A DNA stretch of 64,000 bases, from contig JAFDZM010000003.1 of the NCBI GenBank assembly GCA_018266915.1, positions 1 through 64,000 on the forward strand, read 5' to 3'. Each line of letters opens with the position of its first letter. The first letter of the stretch is position 1. This document shows, one piece after another, positions 62,605-64,000 of the stretch. The notes under the pieces were generated by a model that had not been told where the DNA came from, did not search any database, and was given only the letters and a program-made list of their open reading frames with translations. Origin of the DNA: Bacteroidota bacterium. GTDB taxonomy: Bacteria; Bacteroidota; Bacteroidia; Sphingobacteriales; Sphingobacteriaceae. The translations under genes and the position numbers were made by a program.

Positions 62605-62781
62605 GTGAAAAAAATGAGAGCAAAAATGTCAATAACTTCACCCCATTTCTTTTGCTTATGACCTTCTTTTTTATCTAACTTAGATTACTCTTCTTTACAT
62701 GCCTAACGCCCTGTTTACACGGCATCTTGCTACTTTGTATCGTTAGTTAATAGTTCAATTACGTATTTAAATGAATTCATC

Positions 62782-63078
62782 ATGGAAAAAGTAATCGTTC
62801 AATTCAACATCCCTGGCATGACATCAAAGGTGTATGACCAGATTTGGGACGAACTGCGCAAAGCAGGCCAATCGCACCCGGCAGGACTTCATTATCATGT
62901 AGGCGCACAGCAGGGCAACAACTGGTTAGTAGTTGATGTCTGGGAATCAATGGAAGCATTCAACAAGTTTGGTGAAACTTTGATGCCTATCCTGGCAAAA
63001 ACCGGGGTAAACATGGACTCGGCCAAACCTGTGATTACACCTGTGCATTATGAGTATGATGCGGCGTTGGTGCATTGA
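62782..63078 (+). CDS. Small alpha/beta-barrel-like protein of unknown function
   Basis: A 98-residue protein (MEKVIVQFNIPGMTSKVYDQ) with strand-helix-strand pattern HYHVGAQQGNNWLVVDVWES and helix MEAFNKFGETLMPIL, suggesting a dimeric alpha/beta-barrel (ABM-like) fold. No catalytic residues can be named. It is flanked by the two related 187-bp elements. Confidence 0.78.
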   Translation: MEKVIVQFNIPGMTSKVYDQIWDELRKAGQSHPAGLHYHVGAQQGNNWLVVDVWESMEAFNKFGETLMPILAKTGVNMDSAKPVITPVHYEYDAALVH

Positions 63079-63103
63079 GGCAATTGACGCTAATTGCCTC
63101 AAT
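63074..63103 (+). terminator. Hairpin at the end of the small barrel gene
   Basis: Perfect 12-bp stem ATTGAGGCAATT (63074-63085) and AATTGCCTCAAT (63092-63103) with a 6-nt loop, starting at the stop codon. There is no T-run, so termination is uncertain. Confidence 0.5.
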
Positions 63104-63113
63104 ACAATTAACC

Positions 63114-63300
63114 GTCATTGCGAGGAACGAAGCAATCTTCAAACTATGTAAGTCAGGGAGAAAGTATTCGTTAAGGAACGTTCAGTTAAAAAATTATGCC
63201 TCATTGAATGTCCTATGTAGAGATTATTAATGTTATGATTTGTTTTTCAATGGCATTAATGAGCTCCCTACGGTCGGTTGTCTTCGTTCCTCGCAATGAC
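63114..63300. repeat. 187-bp element, copy 2 (family A ends)
   Basis: Ends GTCATTGCGAGGAACGAAG and CTTCGTTCCTCGCAATGAC. The right 88 bp (63220-63307) match copy 1 except at three positions. The core (about 63137-63219, with TGAATGTCCTATGT near its right end and AACTATG near its left) aligns with copy 1 only after reversal. Confidence 0.85.
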
Positions 63301-63448
63301 GTGAAAACAAAATTCGCGTTAAGGATTGAAGCGGATACCGGCCTGTGGCTAAGGCCAGTGCAGTATGAGCGGAAAGCCTGGCCGCAGGCAACGCCCAAAT
63401 TCAGCTGGCAGTTATGAGTTGGCAGTAGGCATTAGGGCAGGCAATCAT

Positions 63449-63607
63449 TTACTTAATCTTTCGGGATGAAAAGATAAAGAGCATGCCCAGAAAACTAAAG
63501 ATAAGCCCGTACATCAGGCCGGTCCAGGCGCCTATGACACGCCTTGATCCCCAGTAGGCACATTGTCTGAGATAAAAAAGCCAGAGGACGAAAGGTATAA
63601 TTTGCAT
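63449..63607 (-). CDS. Small membrane protein of unknown function
   Basis: A 52-residue open frame, ATG at 63607, TAA at 63449. It begins MQIIPFVLWLFYLRQ, has a short basic loop (GSRR) and a second hydrophobic span (GLMYGLIFSFLGMLFIF), and ends SSRKIK. The two spans and the positive-inside ends fit a real small membrane protein. It is divergent from the peroxiredoxin gene; no family recognised. Confidence 0.55.
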   Translation of the reverse strand: MQIIPFVLWLFYLRQCAYWGSRRVIGAWTGLMYGLIFSFLGMLFIFSSRKIK

Positions 63608-63697
63608 AAGGTTTTGGTAAATATAAGGATTAAAGAGAAAATTAAATCGGCTTACAATTGAATCAACTATCTATTTAAACAATTAAAATTTAACACT

Positions 63698-64000
63698 ATG
63701 AGTATCAGATTAGGAGACACCGCCCCGGATTTTCAGGCTGAAACTACGCAGGGCACCATCAATTTTCACGATTGGATAGGCAACGGATGGACAATACTCT
63801 TTTCGCACCCCAAAGACTTTACACCTGTTTGTACTACCGAGCTGGGCTATATGGCTAAGTTACAGCCTGAATTTGAGAAACGTAACACCAAAATTATTGG
63901 TTTAAGCGTCGACCCGATAGGCCGTCACAAAGAGTGGGCTAAAGATATTGAAGAAACACAGGGCGCCGCTGTAAATTACCCTATGATAGGCGATACCGAC
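63698..64000 (+). CDS. 1-Cys peroxiredoxin (partial, cut by the window end)
   Basis: The first 101 codons of a peroxiredoxin. MSIRLGDTAPDFQAETTQG is followed by the peroxidatic motif DFTPVCTTE (Cys45), with LSVDPIGRHKEW typical of the Prx6/1-Cys group. It reduces peroxides. The frame is open at the window edge. Confidence 0.92.
   Translation, partial: MSIRLGDTAPDFQAETTQGTINFHDWIGNGWTILFSHPKDFTPVCTTELGYMAKLQPEFEKRNTKIIGLSVDPIGRHKEWAKDIEETQGAAVNYPMIGDTD

Larger units (their letters stand above)
61976..62781. other. Repeat-rich intergenic region upstream of ilvD
   Basis: An 806-bp gap with no convincing gene. It holds a TTGTATTGGTTGTA-type inverted repeat (61978-62100), an AT-rich stretch, a candidate minus-strand -7 box for ilvD at 62257-62264, and the element at 62418-62604. 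A 10-codon minus-strand frame (MVWVTCFWLM) near 62130 was considered as a leader peptide but is unsupported. Confidence 0.6.

Noticed and set aside
63208..63417. 69-codon plus-strand frame MSYVEIINV
   Set aside because: Encoded by repeat copy 2 and unrelated downstream sequence; no protein pattern.

Overview
The window looks like a chromosomal segment of a Bacteroidota species, most likely family Sphingobacteriaceae near Mucilaginibacter or Pedobacter. This rests on the protein types (Bacteroidota-type ilvC N-terminus, large insertion-bearing ispG, fused hemC-hemD, DUF4097/DNRLRE/GYF_2-RDD proteins, Mg-type HemB, HemJ), on signal peptides ending in ...Q, on promoter -7 boxes of the form TAnnTTTG, on weak Shine-Dalgarno sequences, and on intergenic gaps filled with dispersed inverted repeats. 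No rRNA, tRNA, CRISPR array, prophage or plasmid functions were seen.

Layout. (1) 175-2644, minus strand: MlaE/MlaF-type lipid ABC transporter core followed by a COG1092-like methyltransferase. (2) 2845-8978: a frameshifted outer-membrane barrel gene, a coiled-coil membrane protein, an SDR-PspC-LiaF-like envelope-stress run, and a REP-associated transposase (RAYT) embedded in its palindromes. (3) 9047-24149: a divergent block. DUF4159, RDD, TldD and TldE genes run left; MoxR, DUF58, BatA-domain, DUF4175, a GATase-like membrane protein, and a second TldD/TldE pair run right. (4) 24243-30602: phosphotransferase, membrane proteins, a ParE/antitoxin pair, ispG, and a TonB-domain/metallo-hydrolase pair. 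(5) 30883-41358: haem biosynthesis (hemA, hemC-hemD fusion, hemB, hemL, hemE, hemJ) with a histidine kinase, a response regulator and a TPR membrane protein between hemL and hemE. (6) 41359-50313: orphan VapB-like antitoxin, GH36 alpha-galactosidase, amidohydrolase, ECF sigma/anti-sigma-like/barrel unit, DUF4097 protein, lone ABC ATPase and an RRM protein. (7) 50454-61975, minus strand: branched-chain amino-acid genes ilvD, ilvB, ilvN, ilvC, leuB, leuA, ilvA, with two methyltransferases and a small monooxygenase-fold protein interspersed and leuCD absent. (8) 62418-64000: a pair of related 187-bp repeat elements around a small gene, a small membrane protein, and the start of a 1-Cys peroxiredoxin gene cut by the window edge.

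How the genes work together. The haem set covers glutamyl-tRNA to coproporphyrinogen III, plus protoporphyrinogen oxidation (HemJ); the enzyme between these steps (hemN/hemF) and ferrochelatase must lie elsewhere. The ilv/leu set covers 2-oxobutanoate formation, the common ILV steps except the final transaminase, and the first and third leucine-specific steps. The MoxR/DUF58/BatA/TldDE block reads as a membrane-associated chaperone-protease assembly and is the best candidate here for an incompletely described system.

The most striking non-coding feature is the number of different inverted-repeat families (about fifteen) in the gaps. Several intrude into genes: two lie in frame inside ispG, one supplies the C-terminal tail of a membrane protein, one spans the apparent moxR start, and a 72-bp tandem repeat runs over the ilvC stop codon. 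All similarity statements come from reading the sequence by eye; no database search was run.
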